Part shown: in pieces, positions 1-6,050 of the stretch
Layout: each line of letters starts with the position of its first letter
Numbering within the stretch: the first letter of the stretch is position 1
Origin: Methanomicrobia archaeon
GTDB lineage: Archaea; Methanobacteriota_B; Thermococci; Methanofastidiosales; B48-G16
Assembly: GCA_023133315.1 (NCBI GenBank)
Contig: JAGLWR010000015.1
Span: 1-13,664, forward strand
Length of the DNA: 13,664 bases
Reading direction: 5' to 3'
Translations under genes and position numbers: made by a program
Notes under the pieces: generated by a model
Told to the model about the DNA's origin: nothing
What the model saw: only the letters and a program-made list of their open reading frames with translations
Database searches by the model: none

Positions 1-645
1 GACACGAATGGAACTGAGACAAACGGGACCGAAACGAACTCGACTATCGAAGAAAAATTCTATGAGAAGATCGATGGGTTCTATGAACTTATAGAAAGAC
101 TGTTTGTCTTGTACAGCGATTCTAACTCAACTTCTGGGGATACAAATGCTACCACGGATACAAATGCTACCACGTACACTTTCGGGGATTACGAATTCTA
201 TTTTGGAGAAACTGAAGAGGGATACTGTTTCGGTGACGTCAATGGAACGATGTATTTTATCCAGGACATAAATGGAACACTTCCAAACTCAGCAGATACT
301 CACTTGAGTAATCTTCTTCCCACCTTTGATAAGATACTGAAAGCATTGGAAGACGGAAAAATAGGTAGGGCATTTGGATTAATGAACTCATGTGAAGCAA
401 GAATGAAAGCCACAGAAAAACATTTGTGTAAGGTAGTGGAAAGAAACGCAAGAAAAGAAGAAAAAGAAGTAGAACTGCAGATGAGAAAAGAAGAGAGAGA
501 AGGAAAGAAGGTAGAAGCGAAGGAAAAGGGCAAAGGCAAAGATAAAGAAGACGATAAAGGCAAGGGTAAGGACAATAAAGGCAAGGGTAAGGACAAAGAT
601 AAGGACAATAAAGGCAAGGGCAAAGGCAAGCCTAATATCTGGTGA
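1..645 (+). CDS. Secreted-type sequon-rich protein with Lys/Gly/Asp tail (5' partial)
   Basis: The reading frame is open from base 1 to the TGA at 643-645, so the start and any signal peptide lie outside the window; 214 codons are visible. I do not recognise a family. The first ~91 residues carry eight N-x-S/T sequons (visible codons 3, 8, 13, 42, 49, 55, 81, 91), in TNGTE- and DTNATT-type repeats typical of exported archaeal glycoproteins. The middle (about 95-140) is a predicted helical segment with two cysteines (SCEARMKATEKHLCKVVE). The end is a highly basic tail of KGKGKD/DNKGKGK repeats finishing KPNIW. No C-terminal membrane anchor is visible. The acidic/Asn-Thr front and Lys-rich tail give it strong charge asymmetry. 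The next gene begins immediately, its Shine-Dalgarno overlapping this stop codon, so the two are probably co-transcribed. Export and glycosylation are inferred from the sequons only; function is unknown. Confidence 0.75.
   Translation, partial: DTNGTETNGTETNSTIEEKFYEKIDGFYELIERLFVLYSDSNSTSGDTNATTDTNATTYTFGDYEFYFGETEEGYCFGDVNGTMYFIQDINGTLPNSADTHLSNLLPTFDKILKALEDGKIGRAFGLMNSCEARMKATEKHLCKVVERNARKEEKEVELQMRKEEREGKKVEAKEKGKGKDKEDDKGKGKDNKGKGKDKDKDNKGKGKGKPNIW
139..174 (+). repeat. Perfect 18-bp tandem duplication (2 copies)
   Basis: The 18-mer GATACAAATGCTACCACG occurs at 139-156 and again at 157-174 without a mismatch. It encodes DTNATT twice, adding one N-glycosylation sequon per unit. Perfect identity at all third positions suggests a recent duplication. 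Confidence 0.9.
526..630 (+). repeat. Degenerate Lys/Gly/Asp-coding repeats
   Basis: Short units built on AAAGGCAAGGG recur. The 17-mer GACAATAAAGGCAAGGG is exact at 571-587 and 604-620, and related units surround it. They encode the KGKGKD-type tail of the partial protein. Slippage-prone low complexity of this kind should vary in copy number between strains. Confidence 0.75.
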
Positions 646-646
646 T
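641..646 (+). promoter_or_regulatory. Ribosome binding site of the receiver gene, overlapping the upstream stop
   Basis: GGTGAT lies 3 nt before the ATG at 650 and contains the TGA stop (643-645) of the preceding gene. It complements the 3' end of archaeal 16S rRNA. This sets the start codon and implies translational coupling. Confidence 0.8.
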
Positions 647-649
647 GGA

Positions 650-991
650 ATGAACTCTAACAAAAAATTTCTGGTGATCTGCTATGATGCAGATCTATCA
701 GATCTTTATCAGGAGATACTCCAGACCTACGGATTCTCTTTTATAGATACTGTAGAAACCGTTTCAAAATCGGCACGATTTTTAGAAAATAACGTATATG
801 ATACTGTGATCATCGACTGTAAAGATCTAAATGGGGAATTAAGAAATTTGAAAAAAATTGTTAAAGACAGCACAAAACTTCTCTGCGTGGCAAGTTATTT
901 CGATGATCCTGATTTATCGTCCTTAGAAAATGCAGTTTCTATCACAAAACCGTTCAATATAGATAGTTTTTATAAGCAAATTAGTTGTTGA
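650..991 (+). CDS. Stand-alone response-regulator receiver-like domain protein
   Basis: A 113-aa protein spanning about one CheY-like receiver domain and nothing else. Visible landmarks: hydrophobic first strand KFLVICYDAD with acidic residues D13 and D15, putative phospho-acceptor D56 at the end of strand 3 (TVIIDCKD), S82 at the switch Ser/Thr position (LLCVAS) and K100 in the conserved KPF motif. In the CheY family this set binds Mg2+ and takes a phosphoryl group from a histidine kinase. Here only spaced acidic residues replace the usual adjacent acidic pair, so phosphorylation is likely but not certain. There is no output domain, so it would act by protein-protein contact. No kinase lies in the window. 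The start is set by GGTGAT 3 nt upstream. It follows the sequon-rich protein gene with a 4-nt gap and precedes a small ORF by 27 nt, probably one operon. Confidence 0.78.
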   Translation: MNSNKKFLVICYDADLSDLYQEILQTYGFSFIDTVETVSKSARFLENNVYDTVIIDCKDLNGELRNLKKIVKDSTKLLCVASYFDDPDLSSLENAVSITKPFNIDSFYKQISC

Positions 992-1008
992 TAGAACTTT
1001 AAAGAGAA

Positions 1009-1014
1009 GGTGAT
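1009..1014 (+). promoter_or_regulatory. Ribosome binding site of the 38-codon small ORF
   Basis: GGTGAT, preceded by AGAGAA, lies 4 nt before the ATG at 1019. It is the same core that precedes the receiver gene, dnaG and the deacetylase gene, and it is the main reason to call the small ORF real. Confidence 0.6.
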
Positions 1015-1018
1015 GAAT

Positions 1019-1135
1019 ATGAATGGAGAAAAAAAGTTATATGTACTGTTGGCAACGATGGCAAAAATAGCAATTATAATAAGTGCCAGCAACATTTGTT
1101 ACCGCATCATAAGAATATTGAGCTTTGCAAGGTAA
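1019..1135 (+). CDS. Small hydrophobic protein, 38 aa (candidate)
   Basis: ATG at 1019 to TAA at 1133-1135. The product is MNGEKKLYVLLATMAKIAII followed by ISASNICYRIIRILSFAR. It has a basic N-terminus, a hydrophobic stretch at about residues 7-25 long enough for one membrane helix, and a basic amphipathic end. One cysteine (C27) is present. A strong GGTGAT Shine-Dalgarno 4 nt upstream and position 27 nt after the receiver gene support translation in the same operon; an in-frame ATG at 1013 lies inside the Shine-Dalgarno and is unlikely. No family is recognised. It could be a small membrane partner of the receiver or the exported protein, but that is a guess from position. Such short ORFs can arise by chance, so confidence is moderate. 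Confidence 0.45.
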   Translation: MNGEKKLYVLLATMAKIAIIISASNICYRIIRILSFAR

Positions 1136-1383
1136 TTAGAAATTAAAATAATACTGTGTGGGAGTAGAACTAATTAATTTTTGACAAGAAATGAATTTAT
1201 ATATGATTTATGGGTATATAGAAATATAAGCAAGTTTTAAAGCAAAGTAATTTATATAACAAGGATTATATGGTATAACAAAGTTTATAAACGCAGATAA
1301 CAAAGGATGAAGAATCGAAGTATGATAGATCAAGGAATGAAGAAAGATCATATTTTTTAATGAAAATCATGGCAGGTGATGGT
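1136..1383 (+). promoter_or_regulatory. dnaG: AT-rich promoter region upstream of dnaG
   Basis: About 250 bp without a supported gene. A T-rich stretch at 1171-1182 could end the upstream transcript. Three TATA-like boxes follow: TTTATATATG (1196-1205), TTTATATAAC (1251-1260) and GTTTATAAAC (1283-1292). The second is preceded by the purine-rich AAGCAAAGTAA, fitting a BRE. Starts about 25 nt downstream of the last two would fall near 1280 and 1312, leaving a leader of roughly 70-100 nt before the dnaG Shine-Dalgarno. The leader contains an imperfect direct repeat (AAGGATGAAGAA near 1304, AAGGAATGAAGAA near 1332). No stable hairpin or riboswitch is evident. Confidence 0.6.
1375..1380 (+). promoter_or_regulatory. 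dnaG: Ribosome binding site deciding the dnaG start
   Basis: GGTGAT lies 3 nt before the ATG at 1384. The longer in-frame ATG at 1360 would place this site inside the coding sequence and has no comparable site of its own, so 1384 is preferred. Confidence 0.8.
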
Positions 1384-2601
1384 ATGAAAACTAAAAAAGT
1401 TTTAGTTGAGGAGATGCTAGCCAAGAAAAAGACAGGTATCACTCTCAAAAATGAAATAGGAACTACTAAATACATAATTCATGCCGATATGTCGGCTAGT
1501 GGGATGGTAGAGAGGCCCGATGTTGTTGGAGCCATATTTGGCCAGACCGAAGGTCTTTTAGGAGAGGATCTAGACTTAAGAGAGCTTCAAAAAACTGGAA
1601 GGATAGGAAGAATAAAAGTAAGTGTAAATGCCCAAAGAGGGAAGACGTCCGGTACCATAACAATTCCATCAAGTCTTGATATGGTAGAGACAGCAATTCT
1701 TGGGGCATCTCTCGAAACAATAGACAGAATAGGTCCATGTGAAGCTAAGATCGATCTTTTAAAGATAGAGGATGTCAGAACTACAAAAAGAATTTATGTT
1801 GTAGATAGAGCCAAAGAAATTCTCCAGAAGGTAATGGACGAACAGCTTCCAGAAACTGCAGAGATAACCGAAGAAGTCAAAAAAGCGGTGAGAATCCAGC
1901 AAATTACAAAGTACGGAAAAGATAACCTTCCCGCCGGTCCCAACGTTAAAGATTCTGATGCTATAATTGTAGTTGAGGGAAGAGCGGATGTTCTTAATCT
2001 GTTGAGAAACGGAATTAAAAATGCAATTGCGGTAGAAGGAACCTCAACACCGGAGACGATCATAGAACTGAGTAGGCAAAAAACTGTTACAGTCTGTGTG
2101 GATGGTGATCGGGGAGGAGAACTTATCCTTCGAGAGTTAATAGAAGTTGCGGATATAGACTATGTGACAAGAGCTCCGCCAGGAAAAGAAGTAGAAGAGC
2201 TTTCGAAGAAAGAGATAATTACGACTCTAAGAAATAAAGCACCTCTGGAACAGGCCATAAATGAGATGGGCGATGCGGCAAGAAGAGAAGAAAAGCGAGA
2301 GACGACAGTGAAATATTCTGAGCTTGATGAATTTGATAACTTTATTAAAAAACTACCCGGCACGTTAGACGCATATCTCTTGGATGAAAATAAAAAAGAA
2401 ATAGCAAAGATCTCTGTTAGAGATCTGATAGATACCGTAAAAAATAGCGAGAATGTTCATACAATAATATTTGATGGTGTTATTACACAAAGACTTGTCA
2501 ATATAGCATGTGAGAAGAACGTGAAGAAAATTGTAGGTGTTAAGGTAGGAAACATAACCAAAAAACCACTAAACATAGAGATAATGGCATTCAAACAATA
2601 A
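1384..2601 (+). CDS. dnaG: DnaG-type primase / exosome-associated protein (archaeal)
   Basis: 405 aa from the ATG at 1384. The archaeal DnaG core is unmistakable: ERPDVVGAIFGQTEGLLGED, then LDLRELQKTGRIGRIKV, then IPSSLDMVETAILGASLETI followed by DRIGPC. A central Toprim domain (about 190-275) has the catalytic glutamate E198 in VVEGRADV and the metal-binding pair D240/D242 in VDGDRGG. Toprim domains use these to bind Mg2+ for phosphoryl transfer. Archaeal DnaG makes short RNA primers in vitro and is also a subunit of the RNA-degrading exosome; which role dominates here cannot be told. Compared with the family as I know it, which starts just before the TTKYIIH-like strand, this protein has about 25 extra N-terminal residues rich in Lys and Glu. 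An in-frame ATG at 1414 could give a shorter form, but its GAGGAG abuts the codon. The gene has its own promoter region and ends 3 nt from the convergent DUF460 gene. Confidence 0.95.
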   Translation: MKTKKVLVEEMLAKKKTGITLKNEIGTTKYIIHADMSASGMVERPDVVGAIFGQTEGLLGEDLDLRELQKTGRIGRIKVSVNAQRGKTSGTITIPSSLDMVETAILGASLETIDRIGPCEAKIDLLKIEDVRTTKRIYVVDRAKEILQKVMDEQLPETAEITEEVKKAVRIQQITKYGKDNLPAGPNVKDSDAIIVVEGRADVLNLLRNGIKNAIAVEGTSTPETIIELSRQKTVTVCVDGDRGGELILRELIEVADIDYVTRAPPGKEVEELSKKEIITTLRNKAPLEQAINEMGDAARREEKRETTVKYSELDEFDNFIKKLPGTLDAYLLDENKKEIAKISVRDLIDTVKNSENVHTIIFDGVITQRLVNIACEKNVKKIVGVKVGNITKKPLNIEIMAFKQ

Positions 2602-2633
2602 TTTTTATTTTAATTTTTTTATTCTTTCCTTCT
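2602..2633 (+). terminator. T-rich transcription stop after dnaG
   Basis: Directly after the dnaG stop codon the plus strand reads runs of five, four and seven T within 19 bases, then more pyrimidines. Oligo-T tracts without a hairpin end archaeal transcription. The tract lies inside the 3' end of the opposing DUF460 gene. Confidence 0.55.
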
Positions 2634-3822
2634 TATAATCTTTTAAAAGATCGCTCAGCCATTGTTCTTTTTTTTCTGTAGCTTTTATTTTCGCTTTCAT
2701 TTTCCATTCACTGTACGCATCTTGAAACTCTTTCCTATTAACTACGCCAAAATTTTCAACTATTTTTATATTCATGTTGAGAATAGGTATGGTTTCATTT
2801 TCAAAAACCTCTTTCGCATTGTGAGACATTCTTTCAAGATCATCGATTATCAAAGCTTTTATCTGCTTCTTTATTAGCAGTTCAGCAGTACTCCCTCCTC
2901 CGCCACTCGGATCTCTTATGTATATGACGTCTCCTCTTTTGATTTTAACTTTAGCATCAAGATTTCTTATCTCTTCTTTAGTAAAGTAATCTAATATTTT
3001 CACGGTATGGGCTTCTTCTGATAATTCCAAAGTTCTTATTCCTTTCAAGCCTTTAACGATTTGCTGAAGCTCTAAAATTTTTTCTTCTTTTGATTTTATC
3101 TCTTCTTTCAGTGCATGGATAGTTCTCTCTTTTTGTTGAACTATCTCGGATCTTCTGGTTTCTCTGTAGATCTCATTGAATATTTTCTCATTTTTTCTTT
3201 TCAACGTCTCATTTTCCCCTTCCAAAAGCTTTATTCTTTCCAAAAGCTCTTTATTATATTTTTTTATTCTTTCAAGAACTTTTTTTTCTTTAGTTTCAAC
3301 TTTTTTTGGAATATCTTTTTTTACAAGCTTTTTTTCCTCAGGTTCCTTCTTTTTTGTGAGGATATCCAGTGCATTTTTTACTGTGTAACCCCTCAAAACT
3401 AATGTTTTAACAGCGCTGCTCAGGTTTTTTGCCCCCAGATCTTTGAGCCTGGAGTCTATATTCTCAAACTTGGTTTTATAATGATCATAAGCTTTGAGTG
3501 CAGAAGCAAGTGCATCCCTCTCATGGGCGTTGTTAACGGAGTATTCCCTCGTGATCTCGTTCTTCTCTTTTATGGAGAGAGACGTTGATGGCGCAAACGT
3601 TTTGCATTGAAAGGAGCTCGAAACTTTTTCTACTGTCTGGTGTATATTGTGTACATCTGTAGCTATTATGATCGGGGTTCCAGTCTGTGAGATATACTCT
3701 ACGATGTTATCAACTGAAAAATTCTTAGAACTGGAGATATTCAGTATATCCTTCTTTAAATCCAAGATCGCTATTCCGACCGTCGTACCTGGATCTATAC
3801 CTACTATAAGATTCTTCACCAT
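2605..3822 (-). CDS. DUF460 family protein: RNase H-like fold plus coiled coil
   Basis: 405 aa. The N-terminal third is an RNase H/RuvC-like nuclease fold: VGIDPGTTVGIAI with acidic D10, a second acidic strand IIIATDVHN (D56) and NAHERDALASALKAY (E101, D103). These are the expected metal-binding acidic positions of a two-metal nuclease. A helical segment follows (GYTVKNALDIL, about 145-155), then a long Lys/Glu coiled coil (about 175-262). The C-terminal domain (about 270-385) contains IYIRDPSGGGGSTAELLI and a hydrophobic strand LIIDDLERMS. The tail is strongly basic (KDYKKERIKKLK). This matches the archaeal DUF460 family, predicted nucleases of unknown substrate. The ATG at 3822 has no Shine-Dalgarno upstream; a TATA box 19-28 nt away fits a leaderless transcript. 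The gene diverges from the trmJ-like gene and converges on dnaG with a 3-nt gap. Nuclease activity is inferred from the fold only. Confidence 0.85.
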   Translation of the reverse strand: MVKNLIVGIDPGTTVGIAILDLKKDILNISSSKNFSVDNIVEYISQTGTPIIIATDVHNIHQTVEKVSSSFQCKTFAPSTSLSIKEKNEITREYSVNNAHERDALASALKAYDHYKTKFENIDSRLKDLGAKNLSSAVKTLVLRGYTVKNALDILTKKKEPEEKKLVKKDIPKKVETKEKKVLERIKKYNKELLERIKLLEGENETLKRKNEKIFNEIYRETRRSEIVQQKERTIHALKEEIKSKEEKILELQQIVKGLKGIRTLELSEEAHTVKILDYFTKEEIRNLDAKVKIKRGDVIYIRDPSGGGGSTAELLIKKQIKALIIDDLERMSHNAKEVFENETIPILNMNIKIVENFGVVNRKEFQDAYSEWKMKAKIKATEKKEQWLSDLLKDYKKERIKKLK

Positions 3823-3856
3823 TAACTTTTTATTTTCTGTATTTATATCTTTTATG
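3823..3856. promoter_or_regulatory. 34-bp bidirectional promoter gap
   Basis: Two divergent starts (ATG 3822 minus, ATG 3857 plus) share 34 bp. On the minus strand AGATATAAAT (3850-3841) is 19-28 nt before the DUF460 ATG. On the plus strand the T-rich TATA-like element TTTTATTTTC (3827-3836) is 21-30 nt before the methyltransferase ATG. Both distances fit leaderless mRNAs. The minus box looks stronger. Confidence 0.5.
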
Positions 3857-4534
3857 ATGTTTTATGCTGTTTTTGTCCAGCCGGAATCACCGGGAAATAT
3901 AGGAAGTTTGGCAAGGGTTATGAAAAATTTCGATATGGAAAAACTTGTCTTAGTTGATCCCTGCGAGATAACTGAAGAAACGTACAAACTTGCCGTGCAT
4001 GCAAAAGACGTCATAGAGTCAGCGATAATAGTTAATACCTTTGAGGAAGCTCTAGATTTACTAGATTTCTCAGTAGGTACTACGAGCGTTTACGGTGGAA
4101 AACACAGTGTATATAGAATAAGTATTACTCCCGAAGAAATGGCAAAGAACGTAAGCAAAAAAGGAAATATAGGAATTGTAATAGGTAGGGAGAGCAGTGG
4201 GCTCACAAACGAAGAGCTTCTCTGCTGTGATGTTCTTGTTACAATCCCCGCTTCTGAGAAGTATCCCGTCCTGAACGCCGCTTTAGCGGCGGGGATAATT
4301 TTTTACGAAATATATAAACCTAAAAGAAAATCTACAGGTAAACTGAGTAAACTGGAAAAAGACCTTCTAATAGAAGATTTCAATAAGATAGTGGACATCG
4401 TTGAGAAAAGAGATTACAAAAACAGAATTGCCAAACTTATATTCAACAGGATAATTGGCAGAAGCTTTATAACATCCAGAGAAAGTCATACGTTAAAAGG
4501 TATCTTTAGAAATATTTTGAAGAGGTTAGATTGA
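3857..4534 (+). CDS. trmJ: TrmJ-like tRNA 2'-O-methyltransferase (SPOUT/SpoU family)
   Basis: 225 aa from the second of two adjacent ATGs (3854 and 3857 differ by one Met). The frame runs open much further upstream, but that extension is antisense to the DUF460 gene, and homology begins at FVQPESPGN. SpoU motifs are in order: motif 1 PGNIGSLARVMKNF (N14, R20), motif 2 IGIVIGRESSGLTNEEL (about 105-121) and motif 3 IPASEKYPVLNAALAAGII (about 130-148, N140). Together they form the trefoil-knot AdoMet site. TrmJ methylates the 2'-OH of nucleotide 32 in the tRNA anticodon loop; archaeal members are best known for cytidine 32. The C-terminal region (about 160-225) is basic and helical and may aid tRNA binding. 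No Shine-Dalgarno is visible, so translation is probably leaderless. Its last 9 bases overlap the end of the convergent deacetylase gene. Family assignment is firm; the exact nucleotide is inferred. Confidence 0.88.
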   Translation: MFYAVFVQPESPGNIGSLARVMKNFDMEKLVLVDPCEITEETYKLAVHAKDVIESAIIVNTFEEALDLLDFSVGTTSVYGGKHSVYRISITPEEMAKNVSKKGNIGIVIGRESSGLTNEELLCCDVLVTIPASEKYPVLNAALAAGIIFYEIYKPKRKSTGKLSKLEKDLLIEDFNKIVDIVEKRDYKNRIAKLIFNRIIGRSFITSRESHTLKGIFRNILKRLD

Positions 4535-5557
4535 AAAATACTCTGAAATTTCTCCTTTTAGATTCTTGTAGGTCACATCTGCAAAATATTTCGCATTAGA
4601 ATTCCGATATCTTTTTACTTCTGCAGACTCTTCTTCGTATATTTCGGTAAAATCGAGATCAACACCCCTCATTATAGAATAAGCAAGAGTCCATGCCCGT
4701 GGAACAGTCTCAAGATTATATCCTCCTCCACCCAATGCAATCCATCTCTTCGAGATTTCTTTCATTTCTCTGATTACATCTCCATACCCCTTGAGGGTGA
4801 GGCAGAGATTCGATAAGGGATCGAGATAATGGGTGTCTACCCCGAGCTGCGTGACAATGATCTCCGGATCGAAATCGTCCGTAATTGGAAGAACTATCTT
4901 TTTGAACATCTTGAGGTAGATATCATCCGTCGTGAAAGGAGCTAAAGGAACATTTATTGTAGTTCCCCTCCCTTCTTTTATACCTATCTCATTTGTATCC
5001 CCAGTTCCCGGAAACAGAAACTTTCCAGCCTCATGCATTGAGATAAATAAAACCTGTGGATCGGTGTAAAAAGCCTCCTGGACCCCATCTCCATGGTGAA
5101 CATCTATATCTATATACGCAACTCTTCTATATTTTTCAAGAAGTTTCTTTATTAAAATAACACAGTCATTGAAAACGCAAAACCCAGAAGCTTTATCTCT
5201 TTTTGCGTGGTGTAGGCCCCCGGATATATTAAAAGCTCGAGAATACTTACCACACTGCACAGAGGCACCAACATAGTATAGCGAAGACTCAAAAATATTC
5301 TCAAAGAATGGATTATCGAGCGTTCCAAATCCATACATCTCTAAATTTTTTCCTGTTTTTACAGCATCAACATACTCCTTCGAGTGCGCCAAATAGAGAT
5401 CCTCCACAGAGACAGGCTTTCCTTCAACATAAAAATCCAGAATGTTATGTCTTTTGATCATTTCATACGTTTTTTTAAGCCTTGCAGGTCTTAATGGATG
5501 ACCCTCTCCAAGATCGTATTTCATGAAATTTTCTGTGTATAAGAAAGCAGTTTTCAT
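4526..5557 (-). CDS. AcuC/HDAC-family deacetylase (zinc-dependent)
   Basis: 343 aa, about the usual size for a single-domain class I-like deacetylase. The active-site set is complete: tandem histidines H116/H117 in SGGLHHA, zinc ligands D152 and H154 in DIDVHHGDGVQEAF, third ligand D241 in QLGVDTHYLDPLS, the glycine-rich HEAGKFLFPGTGDTNEIG loop, and transition-state tyrosine Y280 in GGGGYN. These enzymes hydrolyse acetyl groups from lysine or small amines; archaeal and bacterial members include AcuC, which acts on acetylated acetyl-CoA synthetase. The substrate here is unknown: acetylated proteins (including DNA-binding proteins) or acetylpolyamines are possible. The ATG at 5557 is preceded by GGTGAT with a 3-nt spacer and overlaps the upstream stop as ATGA, so translation is coupled to the TudS-like gene. 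The gene is the last in a three-gene minus-strand operon. Confidence 0.92.
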   Translation of the reverse strand: MKTAFLYTENFMKYDLGEGHPLRPARLKKTYEMIKRHNILDFYVEGKPVSVEDLYLAHSKEYVDAVKTGKNLEMYGFGTLDNPFFENIFESSLYYVGASVQCGKYSRAFNISGGLHHAKRDKASGFCVFNDCVILIKKLLEKYRRVAYIDIDVHHGDGVQEAFYTDPQVLFISMHEAGKFLFPGTGDTNEIGIKEGRGTTINVPLAPFTTDDIYLKMFKKIVLPITDDFDPEIIVTQLGVDTHYLDPLSNLCLTLKGYGDVIREMKEISKRWIALGGGGYNLETVPRAWTLAYSIMRGVDLDFTEIYEEESAEVKRYRNSNAKYFADVTYKNLKGEISEYFSI

Positions 5558-6042
5558 GGTATCACCTTTAAAAGGTCGTCTATATCGTCCTGATCTTTTA
5601 TTTTAAGATCTATTCCTTTTTCGATGCATTTTTTTTCAAGCTCTTCAATGAATACTCCTTTACCTTTTACTTTTTTAGGTTCTCCATTTACAGTGATATG
5701 AGTCATGGAAACGCCGCACGTGGGTGAGCCCTCTATCCCCACAAAACCAAGAATCTGATAATTATTTTCAGAATATATCTTATAAGTCTCAATTAAAGAA
5801 TCTATGATTTCTTTGCAGTAATTTCTGTACTCTGGAGTGTCGTAAAACTCTTTATTCATGGGAGGTCTATCTACTCCGTATAAAAGCTCAGGACACGGCG
5901 CCTGGATGATTCCAACATCGTTGTGAAGTATCTTTTCAACGATGCCTTCGTAATAGGCTTTATGCTTTGATGAAGTCGCTGCTTTTGAGTTCGCATTTAT
6001 CAAACAATGGGAAACAAACATGACCTTTCTGCTTCTTTTCAT
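5554..6042 (-). CDS. TudS-related putative desulfidase ([4Fe-4S] protein)
   Basis: 162 aa. The N-terminal VSHCLINANSKA, the central IIQAPCPELLYGVDRPP and the GIEGSPTCGVS motif resemble the TudS/DUF523 family and especially the CD3072-type TudS-related branch. Cysteines C13, C50 and C109 sit at the three conserved cluster-binding positions; C76 is extra. TudS enzymes use a [4Fe-4S] cluster with one open iron to remove sulfur from thiouracils; the substrate of this branch is not known to me. The polypeptide seems cytosolic with no signal peptide. AGGTGT 4 nt before the ATG at 6042 overlaps the stop of the ACT-regulator gene 8 nt away, and its own stop overlaps the deacetylase start. This is a middle gene in the operon. 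The family call rests on motif memory, not a search. Confidence 0.72.
   Translation of the reverse strand: MKRSRKVMFVSHCLINANSKAATSSKHKAYYEGIVEKILHNDVGIIQAPCPELLYGVDRPPMNKEFYDTPEYRNYCKEIIDSLIETYKIYSENNYQILGFVGIEGSPTCGVSMTHITVNGEPKKVKGKGVFIEELEKKCIEKGIDLKIKDQDDIDDLLKVIP
5561..5566 (-). promoter_or_regulatory. Ribosome binding site of the deacetylase gene
   Basis: On the minus strand GGTGAT stands 3 nt before the ATG at 5557, inside the 3' end of the TudS-like gene. It fixes the start and supports coupled translation. Confidence 0.8.
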
Positions 6043-6050
6043 TTCTACAC

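Noticed and set aside
300..663. Minus-strand ORFs opposite the Lys-rich tail (long Leu/Pro/Ser or Phe-rich products)
   Set aside because: They are mirror images of the KGKGKD repeats; the plus frame has a Shine-Dalgarno-linked downstream gene and sensible composition.
1010..1016. GTGATGA as a C box of a C/D guide RNA
   Set aside because: No D box (CTGA) or C'/D' pair at the right spacing; the motif is explained as the Shine-Dalgarno of the small ORF.
1191..1229. 13-codon ORF starting ATGAATTTATAT in the dnaG leader region
   Set aside because: No ribosome binding site, very short, and it lies across a TATA-like element.
2662..3402. Plus-strand Phe/Ser-rich ORFs within the DUF460 region
   Set aside because: They are antisense of the Lys/Glu-rich coiled coil; no start signals and no recognisable domain.
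3647..3856. Upstream N-terminal extension of the TrmJ-like frame
   Set aside because: It is antisense to the DUF460 N-terminus, and family homology starts at FVQPESPGN after the ATG at 3857.
4275..4290. GC-rich hairpin CGCCGCTTTAGCGGCG as a terminator or RNA element
   Set aside because: It encodes the conserved NAALAAG of SPOUT motif 3; the inverted repeat follows from Ala codons (GCC, GCT, GCG), and no T-run follows.
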